A DNA stretch of 64,000 nt from Lonepinella koalarum (GTDB lineage Bacteria > Pseudomonadota > Gammaproteobacteria > Enterobacterales > Pasteurellaceae), in contig NZ_CP170642.1 of the NCBI RefSeq assembly GCF_042926695.1, positions 186,001-250,000 of the forward strand, read 5' to 3'. Position numbers and translations under genes: made by a program. Under the pieces are notes generated by a model, which was not told the DNA's origin, ran no database searches, and worked only from the letters and a program-made list of their open reading frames with translations. This document shows positions 34,322 to 42,924 of this stretch, piece by piece (the first letter of the stretch is position 1; each line of letters begins with the position of its first letter).

Positions 34322-36154
34322 ATGACTGAAACAAATATTACATTTGGCGACTTAGGCTTGCCAGAATTTATCCTTTCTGCTGTCACAGAAATGGGCTTTA
34401 CTAACCCTTCACCGATTCAACAAGCATGTATTCCACACCTATTAAATGGTCGTGATGTGTTGGGTATGGCACAAACTGGAAGTGGCAAAACCGCCGCATT
34501 TTCATTGCCATTATTGGCACAAATTGATGTGGAACAAAGACATCCACAAATGTTGGTGATGGCACCCACCCGTGAATTGGCGATTCAAGTAGCCGATGCT
34601 TGTGAGCAATTTGCCAAAAACGCCAAAGGAATGCGTAGTGCTACCCTGTATGGCGGGCAACGTTATGACATTCAATTACGAGCTTTACGCCAAGGCGCAC
34701 AAGTGGTGGTGGGAACACCGGGACGTATTTTAGATCATATTAAACGTGGTACTTTAGATTTATCTGAACTGAAATTTATCGTGTTAGATGAAGCGGACGA
34801 AATGTTACGTATGGGCTTTATTGAAGATGTGGAAACCGTGATGGCGGAACTTCCTGCCAAACATCAAACGGCTTTATTTTCTGCGACTATGCCCGATCCG
34901 ATTCGTCGTATAACCAAGCGTTTTATGACCGATCCGCAAGAAGTAAAAATTCAATCCACCCAACGTACCAACCCTGATATTGCTCAAAGCTGTTGGTATG
35001 TACGTGGATTCCGTAAAAATGATGCCTTATTACGTTTCTTAGAAGTGGAAGATTTTGATGCGGCGATTATTTTCACTCGTACTAAAACGGGTACCATGGA
35101 TATTACTGAGTTATTAGAAAAACACGGTTTCAGTGCAGCGGCGTTAAACGGCGACATGACTCAACAAGCTCGTGAGCAAACCTTAGATCGTTTACGTAAT
35201 GGTAGCCTTGATATTTTAGTTGCCACCGACGTGGCAGCTCGTGGTTTAGATGTGGAACGTATCAGCCTTGTGGTCAACTACGATATTCCATTAGATGCGG
35301 AAAGCTATGTGCACCGTATCGGTCGTACTGGTCGTGCGGGTCGTTCTGGCAGTGCTTTACTCTTTGTTGAGCCAAGAGAACGCCGCTTATTAGGCAATAT
35401 TGAACGCCTTATGAAGAAACCGATTGATGAAGTAGGTGTGCCGAATCACGAACAATTACAGATTTGCCGTCGTGAGAAATTTGTACGTAATATCACTAAA
35501 CAATTAGAGCATCATGATTTAGAAAAATATCGTGGTTTAATTGAAGATTTATTTACTGCAGATCAAGATTTAGAAGATATTGCAGCAGCCATGTTGATGT
35601 TATTACAAGGCAAACAAAAATTAATTCTTCCACCTGATCCACCGATGGAAAAACGCTCAAGCCGTGATCGTGATGATCGCCGTGGTGATCGCAATGACCG
35701 TCGTGATAGAAATGATCGTGCTGAACGCCGTGGTTATGGTAATCCTGTACCAATGGATTTATATCGTATCGAAGTGGGGCGTGCGGATGGGGTGGATGTA
35801 CGTCATATTGTTGGCGCGATTGCTAACGAAGGCGACATTGATAGCCGTAATATTGGTCACATTAAATTATATGATGACTATTCAACGGTAGAATTACCAA
35901 AAGGTATGCCAAAAGAATTGTTACAGACCTTTAGTAAAACTCGCGTGTTGAACAAACAGATTCGTATGACTTTTGTGAGTGAAGCACAGGGTGGAGATCG
36001 TCGTGGGAATAATAACAGTAAGCGTCGTAGTAATGATCGCAGTACTGATCGTGGCGAACGCAGTTTCCGTGGTGAGCGTAAATTCTCAGAGAAAAAAGAC
36101 CGCAGTTTTAAAGAAAGCGGACGTAAAGAATTTCGTGAAAAACGTCAGCGTTAA
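34322..36154 (+). CDS. deaD: Cold-shock DEAD-box RNA helicase DeaD (CsdA)
   Basis: 610 aa. Unwinds RNA during ribosome assembly and mRNA decay, especially in the cold. Helicase motifs: Q motif 'GFTNPSPIQQ', motif I 'AQTGSGKTAAF', DEAD in 'FIVLDEADEML', SAT in 'ALFSATMPD', and motif VI 'YVHRIGRTGRAGR'. A DbpA-like RNA-binding domain ('DLYRIEVGRADGVDVRHIVGAI') and an Arg/Asp/Ser-rich tail (from about residue 440 and again at the end) complete the long DeaD architecture. It ends the pnp-nlpI-deaD set. Confidence 0.97.
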   Translation: MTETNITFGDLGLPEFILSAVTEMGFTNPSPIQQACIPHLLNGRDVLGMAQTGSGKTAAFSLPLLAQIDVEQRHPQMLVMAPTRELAIQVADACEQFAKNAKGMRSATLYGGQRYDIQLRALRQGAQVVVGTPGRILDHIKRGTLDLSELKFIVLDEADEMLRMGFIEDVETVMAELPAKHQTALFSATMPDPIRRITKRFMTDPQEVKIQSTQRTNPDIAQSCWYVRGFRKNDALLRFLEVEDFDAAIIFTRTKTGTMDITELLEKHGFSAAALNGDMTQQAREQTLDRLRNGSLDILVATDVAARGLDVERISLVVNYDIPLDAESYVHRIGRTGRAGRSGSALLFVEPRERRLLGNIERLMKKPIDEVGVPNHEQLQICRREKFVRNITKQLEHHDLEKYRGLIEDLFTADQDLEDIAAAMLMLLQGKQKLILPPDPPMEKRSSRDRDDRRGDRNDRRDRNDRAERRGYGNPVPMDLYRIEVGRADGVDVRHIVGAIANEGDIDSRNIGHIKLYDDYSTVELPKGMPKELLQTFSKTRVLNKQIRMTFVSEAQGGDRRGNNNSKRRSNDRSTDRGERSFRGERKFSEKKDRSFKESGRKEFREKRQR

Positions 36155-36173
36155 TTTAAACTAACTTAATGCA

Positions 36174-36204
36174 AAAGGGATGAGCAAACAACGCTCATCC
36201 CTTT
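36174..36204. terminator. Terminator between deaD and marC-like gene
   Basis: AAAGGGATGAGC (36174-36185) and GCTCATCCCTTT (36193-36204): perfect 12-bp stem with a 7-base loop between convergent genes; works in both directions. Confidence 0.9.
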
Positions 36205-36222
36205 GTTAATTAGGTTTGCTGA

Positions 36223-36849
36223 TTAAAATACCCCCATATTTCTTAATCCCGTGGTAATAATTTCAACCCCCAATGACATCAACAACAGCCCCATAATACG
36301 TGTAATGACGTTTGATCCGGTTTTACCTAATTTTTTAATTACCGGTTTAGAATAACGGAATAGAATGTAACAACCCAAACCAAATAAAACGATGGTAAGG
36401 GAAGAATACAGATAGCTGGTTAAGGTATGCTGAGTTGAACCAAATACAATCGTCGCGCTAATTGACCCCGGTCCAGCCATAATTGGCATAGCTAAAGGCA
36501 CCACGGCAATATTGTTATAATCGTCAAAATTTTCATTCTTTTCTTCTTTATTGATTTTATGTTCCCCGATTTTACCATTAATCATGGTTAACGCAATCAT
36601 AGCGACCACACCACCACCAGCAATTCGGAAAGAATCAATGGAGATGTTGAATGTGTCTAAAATGAAATTACCAAAAAAGAAACTGACTAATAAAATTACC
36701 ACAATAGAAAAACAAGTGATGGCAGCAGTACGATTCTGTTGTTCTCTTGTTTGCTCTGCAGTCATTGAATAGAAAATAGGGGTTACACCGATCGGATTGA
36801 CGAGTGCGATAAGCCCCATAAAAAATTGTAGATAGATAGATAATTCCAT
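36223..36849 (-). CDS. MarC family (UPF0056) inner-membrane protein
   Basis: 208 aa with about six membrane helices. 'FFMGLIALVNPIGVTPIFYSMT' at the N-terminus and 'AVVPLAMPIMAGPGSISATIV' are MarC family signatures. The ATG at 36849 is chosen because AGGGGA precedes it; the longer frame to 36924 enters AT-rich intergenic DNA. Despite the name, MarC proteins have no proven role in multidrug resistance and the transported substrate is unknown. It stands alone between two strong terminators. Confidence 0.85.
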   Translation of the reverse strand: MELSIYLQFFMGLIALVNPIGVTPIFYSMTAEQTREQQNRTAAITCFSIVVILLVSFFFGNFILDTFNISIDSFRIAGGGVVAMIALTMINGKIGEHKINKEEKNENFDDYNNIAVVPLAMPIMAGPGSISATIVFGSTQHTLTSYLYSSLTIVLFGLGCYILFRYSKPVIKKLGKTGSNVITRIMGLLLMSLGVEIITTGLRNMGVF

Positions 36850-36926
36850 ATTTTCCCCTATGAGTATCATTATTTTAAAATATATTATAATAGATAGGGT
36901 AATGGATATAAATAAAAAAACCATAC

Positions 36927-36964
36927 AAAAAAAAGTACAGTTAATTTTGGCTGTACTTTTTTAT
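36927..36964. terminator. Terminator after ssuB
   Basis: AAAAGTACAG (36931-36940) and CTGTACTTTT (36951-36960) form a perfect 10-bp stem, extended by A-T pairs on both sides. It is the end of the ssu operon on the minus strand. Confidence 0.88.
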
Positions 36965-36983
36965 TAGCATTGAGTTAGTGCGA

Positions 36984-37757
36984 TTATATTTTTACTAACC
37001 CTGATACGGCTTCGTCTGTCCTCATTAATACTCGGTCGAGTACTTGGGTTTCCAGCTCGGCTAATTGTGGTGAACCGTGAGAACGCGGACGCATGAGGTG
37101 TACATTAAGATCAAGACCAATTTGTCCTTCTTCAATTAAAATGACGCGATCTGCCACCGCTACGGCTTCGGCTACATCATGAGTGACTAACAATACAGTG
37201 AAACCATGTTGTTGCCACAGGCGTTCAATCAGTTGTTGCATTTCAATACGTGTTAGAGCATCTAATGCGCCTAATGGTTCATCAAGCAATAATAGACGTG
37301 GACGATGGATTAAGGCACGAGCTAATGCTACACGTTGTTTTTGTCCACCGGATAACGCGGATGGCCATTCATTGGCACGATCTGCCAGACCAACTTCCGC
37401 CAGTGCTTTATGGGCTTTTTCCTGCCAATGGGAAGATAGCCCTAAGCCTACATTATCAATTACTTTTTTCCAAGGCAACAGGCGAGAATCCTGAAACATC
37501 AGACGGATATCCTGGTTAACCTCACTCAGTGAACCTGTATCAGTCAGTAACTGACCAGTGGTAGGTTGATCCAATCCAGCCAAAAGACGTAGTAAGGTAC
37601 TTTTACCACAGCCGCTGCGACCTACAATCGCCACAAATTGACCCGCCGGAATGTGTAAATCAATACCTTTTAATACCTGACGCTCACCAAAAGTTTTTTC
37701 AATTTTATTAATGGACAAGGAAATACCTTCTTGACGCTGAGAGTTTAGTTTGCTCAT
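36984..37757 (-). CDS. ssuB: Aliphatic sulfonate ABC transporter, ATP-binding protein
   Basis: 257 aa. Walker A 'VGRSGCGKSTLLRLLAG', signature 'LSGGQKQRVALARAL', Walker B 'LLLLDEPLGALD', and the switch histidine in 'LLVTHDVAEAV'. It energises uptake of alkanesulfonates with SsuC and SsuA. Gene order (ssuA-ssuD-ssuC-ssuB on the minus strand), together with the flavin monooxygenase next to it, decides for ssu rather than tau or another nitrate/sulfonate family member. It overlaps ssuC by one base, so translation is coupled. Last gene of the operon. Confidence 0.94.
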   Translation of the reverse strand: MSKLNSQRQEGISLSINKIEKTFGERQVLKGIDLHIPAGQFVAIVGRSGCGKSTLLRLLAGLDQPTTGQLLTDTGSLSEVNQDIRLMFQDSRLLPWKKVIDNVGLGLSSHWQEKAHKALAEVGLADRANEWPSALSGGQKQRVALARALIHRPRLLLLDEPLGALDALTRIEMQQLIERLWQQHGFTVLLVTHDVAEAVAVADRVILIEEGQIGLDLNVHLMRPRSHGSPQLAELETQVLDRVLMRTDEAVSGLVKI

Positions 37758-38548
37758 TATTCACCCACCTTAATTTGATAGGCTGGATGCCAGCGTAACC
37801 AAACACGTTCTAGGCTACGAGCCGCTACATCGGCTAATTTTCCTAGTACAGCATAAAGTAAAATTGCCAGTACTACCACATCGGTTTGTAAAAACTCACG
37901 AGCATTCATAGCTAGATAACCAATTCCACTATTGGCAGAAATAGTTTCCGCCACAATTAGGGTAAGCCACATTAAACCAAGTGCAAAACGTACACCAACT
38001 AGAATAGACGGTAATGCTCCCGGTAAAATCACTTGTCGGAATAAGGCAAAGCTTTTTAATCCGTAACTGCGAGCCATTTCCACCAATGCCGTATCCACAT
38101 TACGGATACCGTGGTAGGTATTGATATAAATAGGAAACAGTGTACCCAAAGCAACTAAAAATACTTTGGCGGTTTCATCAATGCCAAACCATAAAATGAC
38201 TAAAGGGATCAAGGCTAAATGGGGAACATTGCGGATCATCTGTACGGTACTATCGATAAAACGTTCCCCCCATTTTGACAAGCCCGTAATAAAGCCCAGC
38301 AACAGCCCAATACTGCCACCGATGACAAAGCCGATAATTGCACGTTGTCCGCTAATGGCTAAATGATGCCAGATTTCGCCTGATTGTAATAATGTCCAGC
38401 CAGCCGCAACCACAGTGCTTGGTGCAGGCAAGATCCGATCGGATAACCAGCCACTGCTTACTGCTAATTGCCATGCGATCAGTAATACCACCGGCAAAAC
38501 CCAAGGCGCAAGGCTAATCGCCCATTTATTAAAGGTTGTCTTACTCAT
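37757..38548 (-). CDS. ssuC: Aliphatic sulfonate ABC transporter, permease
   Basis: 263 aa with six membrane helices. The EAA loop is visible as 'ARSYGLKSFALFRQVILPGALPSILVGVRFALG'. It forms the membrane channel for alkanesulfonate import with SsuB. The start ATG is followed by a typical short cytosolic lead. It overlaps ssuB by one base and follows ssuD by 39 bases. Only one permease is encoded in the window although there are four binding proteins. Confidence 0.94.
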   Translation of the reverse strand: MSKTTFNKWAISLAPWVLPVVLLIAWQLAVSSGWLSDRILPAPSTVVAAGWTLLQSGEIWHHLAISGQRAIIGFVIGGSIGLLLGFITGLSKWGERFIDSTVQMIRNVPHLALIPLVILWFGIDETAKVFLVALGTLFPIYINTYHGIRNVDTALVEMARSYGLKSFALFRQVILPGALPSILVGVRFALGLMWLTLIVAETISANSGIGYLAMNAREFLQTDVVVLAILLYAVLGKLADVAARSLERVWLRWHPAYQIKVGE

Positions 38549-38587
38549 TTTTACCTCAACAAGTTTTTATTTTTTCCAGATGATTAA

Positions 38588-39739
38588 TTAACTTTCAGAA
38601 ACCGCAGTATTGGGAAGAAAGTCGTTAGCCACGATTTCGCCATAGGCTTTAATATTGCCAATACGCTTTGGTTCTTCGGGTTTTGCTACATCTAATAACG
38701 GGAATAACAGCTCAGCTACTCGATAGGATTCTTCCAAATGCGGGTAACCTGAGAATACAAAAGTATCAATACCAAGAGCAGCATATTCTTTGATCCTTGC
38801 GGCAACAGTTTGTGCATCTCCCACTAAAGCCGTGCCCGCCCCACCACGAGCTAGACCAACGCCGGCCCAAAGATTAGGATAAATCTCTAAATTATCTTTT
38901 GTGCCATTATGTAATGCCAACATACGTTGTTGTCCGACAGAATCATAATGGGATAGGGATTCTCTGGCACGATCAATCGTATCTTGATCTAAATGGGCGA
39001 TAAGTTTATCTGCGGCAGCCCAAGCTTCTTCATTGGTTTCCCGCACAATCACATGCAAACGAATCCCAAATCGTACCGTACGTCCATGTTTGGCGGCTTT
39101 TTCGCGTACCTGTGCAATTTTTTCTGCCACAGCCGCAGGTGGTTCTCCCCAAGTGAGATAAAGTTCTACCTGTTCTGCCGCCAATTCTTGCGCCGCTTCA
39201 GAAGAACCACCGAAATATAAAGGAGGGTGAGGCTGCTGAATAGGAGGATAAATAATTTTTGCCCCTTTCACCTGAATATGTTTGCCATTGAAATCCACCG
39301 TTTCGCCAACCAGCAATTTACGCCAGATACGGGTAAATTCGGCAGACGCTTCATAACGTTCAGCATGGGATAAATGTAACCCATCTCCGGCTAATTCATC
39401 AGGCGAACCTCCCGTTACCAGATTAAATAGGGCACGTCCGTTAGATAAACGATCTAGTGTTGCTGCCTGACGGGCGGCAACTGTTGGTGATATAATACCC
39501 GGGCGCAGGGCGACCAGAAATTTTAGTCGTTTGGTTAATGGAATAAGGGATGATGCCACTAGCCAAGAATCTTCACAAGAACGTCCTGTCGGGATAAGTA
39601 CACCACCATAACCTAGGTGATCTGCTGCTTGGGCAATTTGGCTTAAATAGGAATGATCTACTGTACGACCACCTTCACTTGTACCTAGGTATCTGCCATC
39701 GCCATGGGTTGGTAAAAACCAAAAAATATTAAGACTCAT
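38588..39739 (-). CDS. ssuD: FMNH2-dependent alkanesulfonate monooxygenase
   Basis: 383 aa, the usual SsuD length. Splits alkanesulfonates into aldehyde and sulfite with O2 and FMNH2 in the cytosol. 'IFWFLPTHGDGRYLGTSEGGR' is the diagnostic N-terminus and 'LVTGGSPDELAGDGL' and 'FSGYPHLEESYRVAELLFP' are also strongly conserved. The bacterial luciferase-like fold needs a partner NADPH:FMN reductase (SsuE), and none is in this cluster. It lies between ssuA and ssuC in the operon. Confidence 0.96.
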   Translation of the reverse strand: MSLNIFWFLPTHGDGRYLGTSEGGRTVDHSYLSQIAQAADHLGYGGVLIPTGRSCEDSWLVASSLIPLTKRLKFLVALRPGIISPTVAARQAATLDRLSNGRALFNLVTGGSPDELAGDGLHLSHAERYEASAEFTRIWRKLLVGETVDFNGKHIQVKGAKIIYPPIQQPHPPLYFGGSSEAAQELAAEQVELYLTWGEPPAAVAEKIAQVREKAAKHGRTVRFGIRLHVIVRETNEEAWAAADKLIAHLDQDTIDRARESLSHYDSVGQQRMLALHNGTKDNLEIYPNLWAGVGLARGGAGTALVGDAQTVAARIKEYAALGIDTFVFSGYPHLEESYRVAELLFPLLDVAKPEEPKRIGNIKAYGEIVANDFLPNTAVSES

Positions 39740-39813
39740 TAGGGTTTCCTCTGTTTAGTAAATTTAAAATAACTTAGGTCATTTGACCAAAGTGCGGTTA
39801 AAAATCATTGTGT

Positions 39814-40767
39814 TTAATTTGCGGGTGGTGTCCAAATCACTTCGCTGATATTCAATTTCACAGGAATCAGTTTCAGATCGGTGAACGTGTCAGCGATTTT
39901 TTGCTGGGCATTGACCACATTATCGGTAATAAAATGGGCTTCATTACCTTGTCTTGCTACGGCTTTATACGCGATTTCACGAGATAGACCAAAAATTGGC
40001 GCAACTAAATCGGTGGCTTCATCTAAATTCGATTTGATCCAGTTTCCGGTTTTATCCACTTCCTCAATCAAAATTTTGATGATTTCAGGATTATTATTGG
40101 CATAATTGCGAGTAGATAAATAGAACTGATGATTGTCCACCAGATTTGTACCATCACGTAAAGTACGTGCTTGCAACTGTTCTTCAGCCGCAGCTTGGAA
40201 CGGATCCCAAATTACCCAGGCATCCACTGATCCACGCTCAAAGGCAGCACGGGCATCAGATGGAGCAAGATAAACGGGTTGTACATCAGCATATGTTAAG
40301 CCCACACTTTCTAACGCTCGGACTAATAAATAATGCACATTTGAGCCTTTATTCAGCGCCACTTTTTTACCTTTTAGATCTGCTACTGATTGAATTGGTG
40401 AATCTTTTGGTACTAAAATCGCTTCACTAGTCGGGGCCGGCACATCATAAGCCACATATACCAGATCGGCTTTGGCGGCTTGAGCAAATACAGGAGGGGT
40501 TTCTCCCGTCATACCGAAATCTACTGACCCCACATTTAACCCTTCAAGCAGTTGTGGACCACCCGGAAACTCTGTCCATTTCACTTCAACACCTTGCTCA
40601 CTTAAACGCTTCTCCAAAGTCCCATTGTCTTTTAATAACACCAACGGACCATATTTTTGATAGCCGATGCGTAAGGTATCCGCATAGGCAGTGCTGAATG
40701 TGACAAGAGAAATCACAGCTGCTACAAGGGCGGTTAAACCGCGGTGTAAAAAAGGTAATTTTTTCAT
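39814..40767 (-). CDS. ssuA: Aliphatic sulfonate-binding protein (array member IV)
   Basis: 317 aa periplasmic binding protein with a Sec signal peptide (ends STAYA). It is nearest in type to E. coli SsuA: 'IGYQKYGPLVLLK', 'KWTEFPGGPQLLEGLNVGSVDFGMTGETPPVFAQAAKADL' and 'ERGSVDAWVIWDP' are shared segments. It is the last of four tandem paralogues and the one directly linked to ssuD-ssuC-ssuB, so it is probably the ancestral gene. It has its own upstream region similar to that before member I. Signal and motifs are intact. Confidence 0.92.
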   Translation of the reverse strand: MKKLPFLHRGLTALVAAVISLVTFSTAYADTLRIGYQKYGPLVLLKDNGTLEKRLSEQGVEVKWTEFPGGPQLLEGLNVGSVDFGMTGETPPVFAQAAKADLVYVAYDVPAPTSEAILVPKDSPIQSVADLKGKKVALNKGSNVHYLLVRALESVGLTYADVQPVYLAPSDARAAFERGSVDAWVIWDPFQAAAEEQLQARTLRDGTNLVDNHQFYLSTRNYANNNPEIIKILIEEVDKTGNWIKSNLDEATDLVAPIFGLSREIAYKAVARQGNEAHFITDNVVNAQQKIADTFTDLKLIPVKLNISEVIWTPPAN

Positions 40768-40890
40768 AATCTGCTCCTTAGGTGAGAGTATTTAAATACA
40801 TTCAACGAATTCGCTGAATGAGATTTATTTTACGCATAAAATAAACCAGATAAAAAAGAATAAAAAATCATGTTATATAACTAAAAATTA
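40768..40890 (-). promoter_or_regulatory. Upstream control cassette of ssuA(IV)-ssuDCB
   Basis: Contains TTTAAATACA (40791-40800), a near-perfect 22-bp palindrome (40799-40820, one mismatch) and TTTACGCATAAAA (40829-40841), then an AT-rich stretch with GTTATATAAC. Two of these blocks recur in the same order and at similar spacing before the first ssuA (43971-44100). They probably bind a shared regulator; CysB/Cbl-type control is known for ssu genes but no exact site can be named. Confidence 0.55.
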
Positions 40891-40912
40891 TTTCCCCCAG
40901 CTAGTGGGGAAA
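40891..40912 (-). terminator. Terminator after ssuA member III
   Basis: TTTCCCC (40891-40897) and GGGGAAA (40906-40912) form a 7-bp stem; on the minus strand TAATTTTTAG follows. It separates the three-gene ssuA unit from the ssuA-ssuD-ssuC-ssuB unit. Confidence 0.65.
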
Positions 40913-40933
40913 AGCAAAAGTAAGCGCTAAAAA

Positions 40934-41881
40934 TTACTTAGCTGGCGTCCATACCACATCTTTAATGTTTACTTTTACGGGTATCAATTCTAGATCAGTA
41001 AACACATCAGCAATTTTTTGTTGAGTTGCTACTATCTCATCAGTGAGAAATTGCGTACCATAATTACGTCTAGTCACGGTTTTATGGCTGATTTCATAGG
41101 ACAGCCCTAAAAATTTGTTAAACTCTTTAGAGGCTTGTTCTGGGTTAGCTTCAATCCATTTACCTACTTTATTGAGTTCATCGATCACAATCTCAATGAT
41201 GTCAGGATTTTCCGTAACATAGTTACGACTGGATAAATAAAAGGAATATTGATCAACGCCATTACGCAAAATACGTGGTTGTAGTTGTTCTTCAGCTACT
41301 GCAAAGAAAGGATCCCAAATCGCCCAAGCGTCAATACTGCCACGCTCAAAGGCGGCTCTTGCATCGGATGGCGATAAAAACACTGGTTCTATATCGTCAT
41401 ATTTTAATCCAGCTTCTTCAAGGGATTTAATCACCAAATAATGGGCGCTAGATCCCTTATTAAAGGCTACTTTCTTGCCTTTTAAATCCGCGACGGTTCG
41501 TGCTGGCGAGTCTTTCGGCACGATAATTGCTTCACTGCTGGGGGCCGGCAGATCGTAGGCGACATATACCAAATCGGTTTTAGCCGCTTGAGCAAAAATC
41601 GGTGGCGTTCCTCCAGTTGTGCCAAAATCAATGGATTCTACATTGAGTGCCTCTAATAAAGGAGGACCAGCAGTAAATTCCGTCCATTTCACTTCAACGC
41701 CTTGCTGTGCCAAGCGTTTATCTAAATCACCGCTATTTTTTAATAATAATAACGGTCCATTTTTCTGATAGCCAATGCGTAAGCTATCGGCTTTGGCTTG
41801 AACTTGGCTTGCCAGCCCGAAAGATAAGGCGGTACTTAGTACAACCGCTAAACTGCGGTGGAAAAATTGCTTGATTTTCAT
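40934..41881 (-). CDS. Sulfonate-binding-like protein (array member III, divergent)
   Basis: 315 aa with a signal peptide (ends VQAKA). The SsuA fold is clear, but normally fixed positions differ: EFTAGPPLLEALN instead of EFPGGPQLLEGLN, ESIDFGTTGGTPP instead of GSIDFGVTGETPP, and LSPSDARAAFERGSIDAWAIWDPF. These loops lie around the ligand cleft in the family, so the ligand may differ (for example another sulfonate, taurine-like or arylsulfonate). This is inference. It is only 15 bases from member II and follows it in the same transcript; a terminator comes after. Confidence 0.85.
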   Translation of the reverse strand: MKIKQFFHRSLAVVLSTALSFGLASQVQAKADSLRIGYQKNGPLLLLKNSGDLDKRLAQQGVEVKWTEFTAGPPLLEALNVESIDFGTTGGTPPIFAQAAKTDLVYVAYDLPAPSSEAIIVPKDSPARTVADLKGKKVAFNKGSSAHYLVIKSLEEAGLKYDDIEPVFLSPSDARAAFERGSIDAWAIWDPFFAVAEEQLQPRILRNGVDQYSFYLSSRNYVTENPDIIEIVIDELNKVGKWIEANPEQASKEFNKFLGLSYEISHKTVTRRNYGTQFLTDEIVATQQKIADVFTDLELIPVKVNIKDVVWTPAK

Positions 41882-41896
41882 AGTTTGCTCCTTAGT

Positions 41897-42850
41897 TTAT
41901 GGGTTAGATGGTGTCCATACTGTATTTTTAATGTTAAGTTGCTCTGGGATTAATTTAAGTTCGGTGAATGTGTCCGCGATTTTTTGTTGTTTTTCTACCA
42001 CTTCTGGGCTGATGAAATTAGTACCATAGGTATGGCGAGCCGTAGTGGTATATACGATCTCTTTAGGTAAGCCTAACACTGGGGCAAACTCGGCAGCTAC
42101 TTCATTTAAATGTTGCTTAGTCCACTCGCCAGCATTACGAATTTCTTCAACGACAATCCCGATCACCTGCGGATTTTTATTGGCATAATCACGGGTAGAT
42201 AAATAGAAACGATGATTATCGACTAGATTTGTGCCATCACGTAAAATGCGTGCGCCTAATTGTTGTTCCGCTGCGGCAAAATACGGATCCCAAATCACCC
42301 AAGCATCCACTGAACCACGTTCAAAGGCGGCACGAGCATCAGCAGGTGGTAAATAAACAGACTCAATGTCATCATATTTTAAACCAGCTTCTTCCAAGGC
42401 TCGCACCAATAAATAGTGCACATTAGAACCTTTGTTATAAGCCACTTTCTTGCCTTTTAATTCAGCCACTGACTGAATTGGTGAATCTTTAGGAATAATA
42501 ATAGCTTCGCTAGTAGGAGCAGTTAAATCATTCGCCACGTAGAGTAAATCAGCTTTGGCAGCCTGAGCAAATACCGGCGGAGTTTCGCCAGTTACGCCAA
42601 AATCTACTGACCCTACATTTAAGCCTTCTAATAATTGCGGACCACCCGGAAATTCTGTCCATTTTACTTCCACGCCTTGTTCCCCAAGGCGTTTTTCAAT
42701 GTTTTCTTTGGCTTTAATTAATGCCACATTGCTTTTTTGATAACCAATGCGAAAATCTGCCGCCAAAGCATGGCTAATTGTCCCGAAAGAAAAGCTTGCA
42801 CCGACCAACACCGCTAAACTACGGTGAAAAAATTGTTTGAGTTTTTGCAT
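41897..42850 (-). CDS. ssuA: Aliphatic sulfonate-binding protein (array member II)
   Basis: 317 aa with a signal peptide (ends SHALA). The start of the mature protein reads 'DFRIGYQKSNVALIKAKENIEKRL', close to member I and unlike the LVLLK type of member IV; the cleft segment 'EFPGGPQLLEGLNVGSVDFGVTGETPPVF' is canonical. Members I and II therefore look like a more recent duplication. The 74 bases between I and II hold a stable hairpin. Loss or gain of substrates cannot be judged from sequence. Confidence 0.9.
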   Translation of the reverse strand: MQKLKQFFHRSLAVLVGASFSFGTISHALAADFRIGYQKSNVALIKAKENIEKRLGEQGVEVKWTEFPGGPQLLEGLNVGSVDFGVTGETPPVFAQAAKADLLYVANDLTAPTSEAIIIPKDSPIQSVAELKGKKVAYNKGSNVHYLLVRALEEAGLKYDDIESVYLPPADARAAFERGSVDAWVIWDPYFAAAEQQLGARILRDGTNLVDNHRFYLSTRDYANKNPQVIGIVVEEIRNAGEWTKQHLNEVAAEFAPVLGLPKEIVYTTTARHTYGTNFISPEVVEKQQKIADTFTELKLIPEQLNIKNTVWTPSNP

Positions 42851-42888
42851 AAAAGTTCCTTAGCTTAAGTTGGTTTAAATTAGGGGGA

Positions 42889-42909
42889 ATGACCCCAAAA
42901 TAGGGTCAT
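42889..42909 (-). other. Intercistronic hairpin between ssuA members I and II
   Basis: ATGACCC (42889-42895) and GGGTCAT (42903-42909), loop of 7. On the transcript it follows the stop of member I. It could protect the upstream message or lower downstream expression, so that member I is made in excess. Confidence 0.5.
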
Positions 42910-42924
42910 AAAAAATAATGTTGT

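Noticed and set aside
35664..36164. Open frames inside the deaD tail
   Set aside because: The Arg/Asp-rich repetitive codons leave other frames open by chance; the products are low-complexity.
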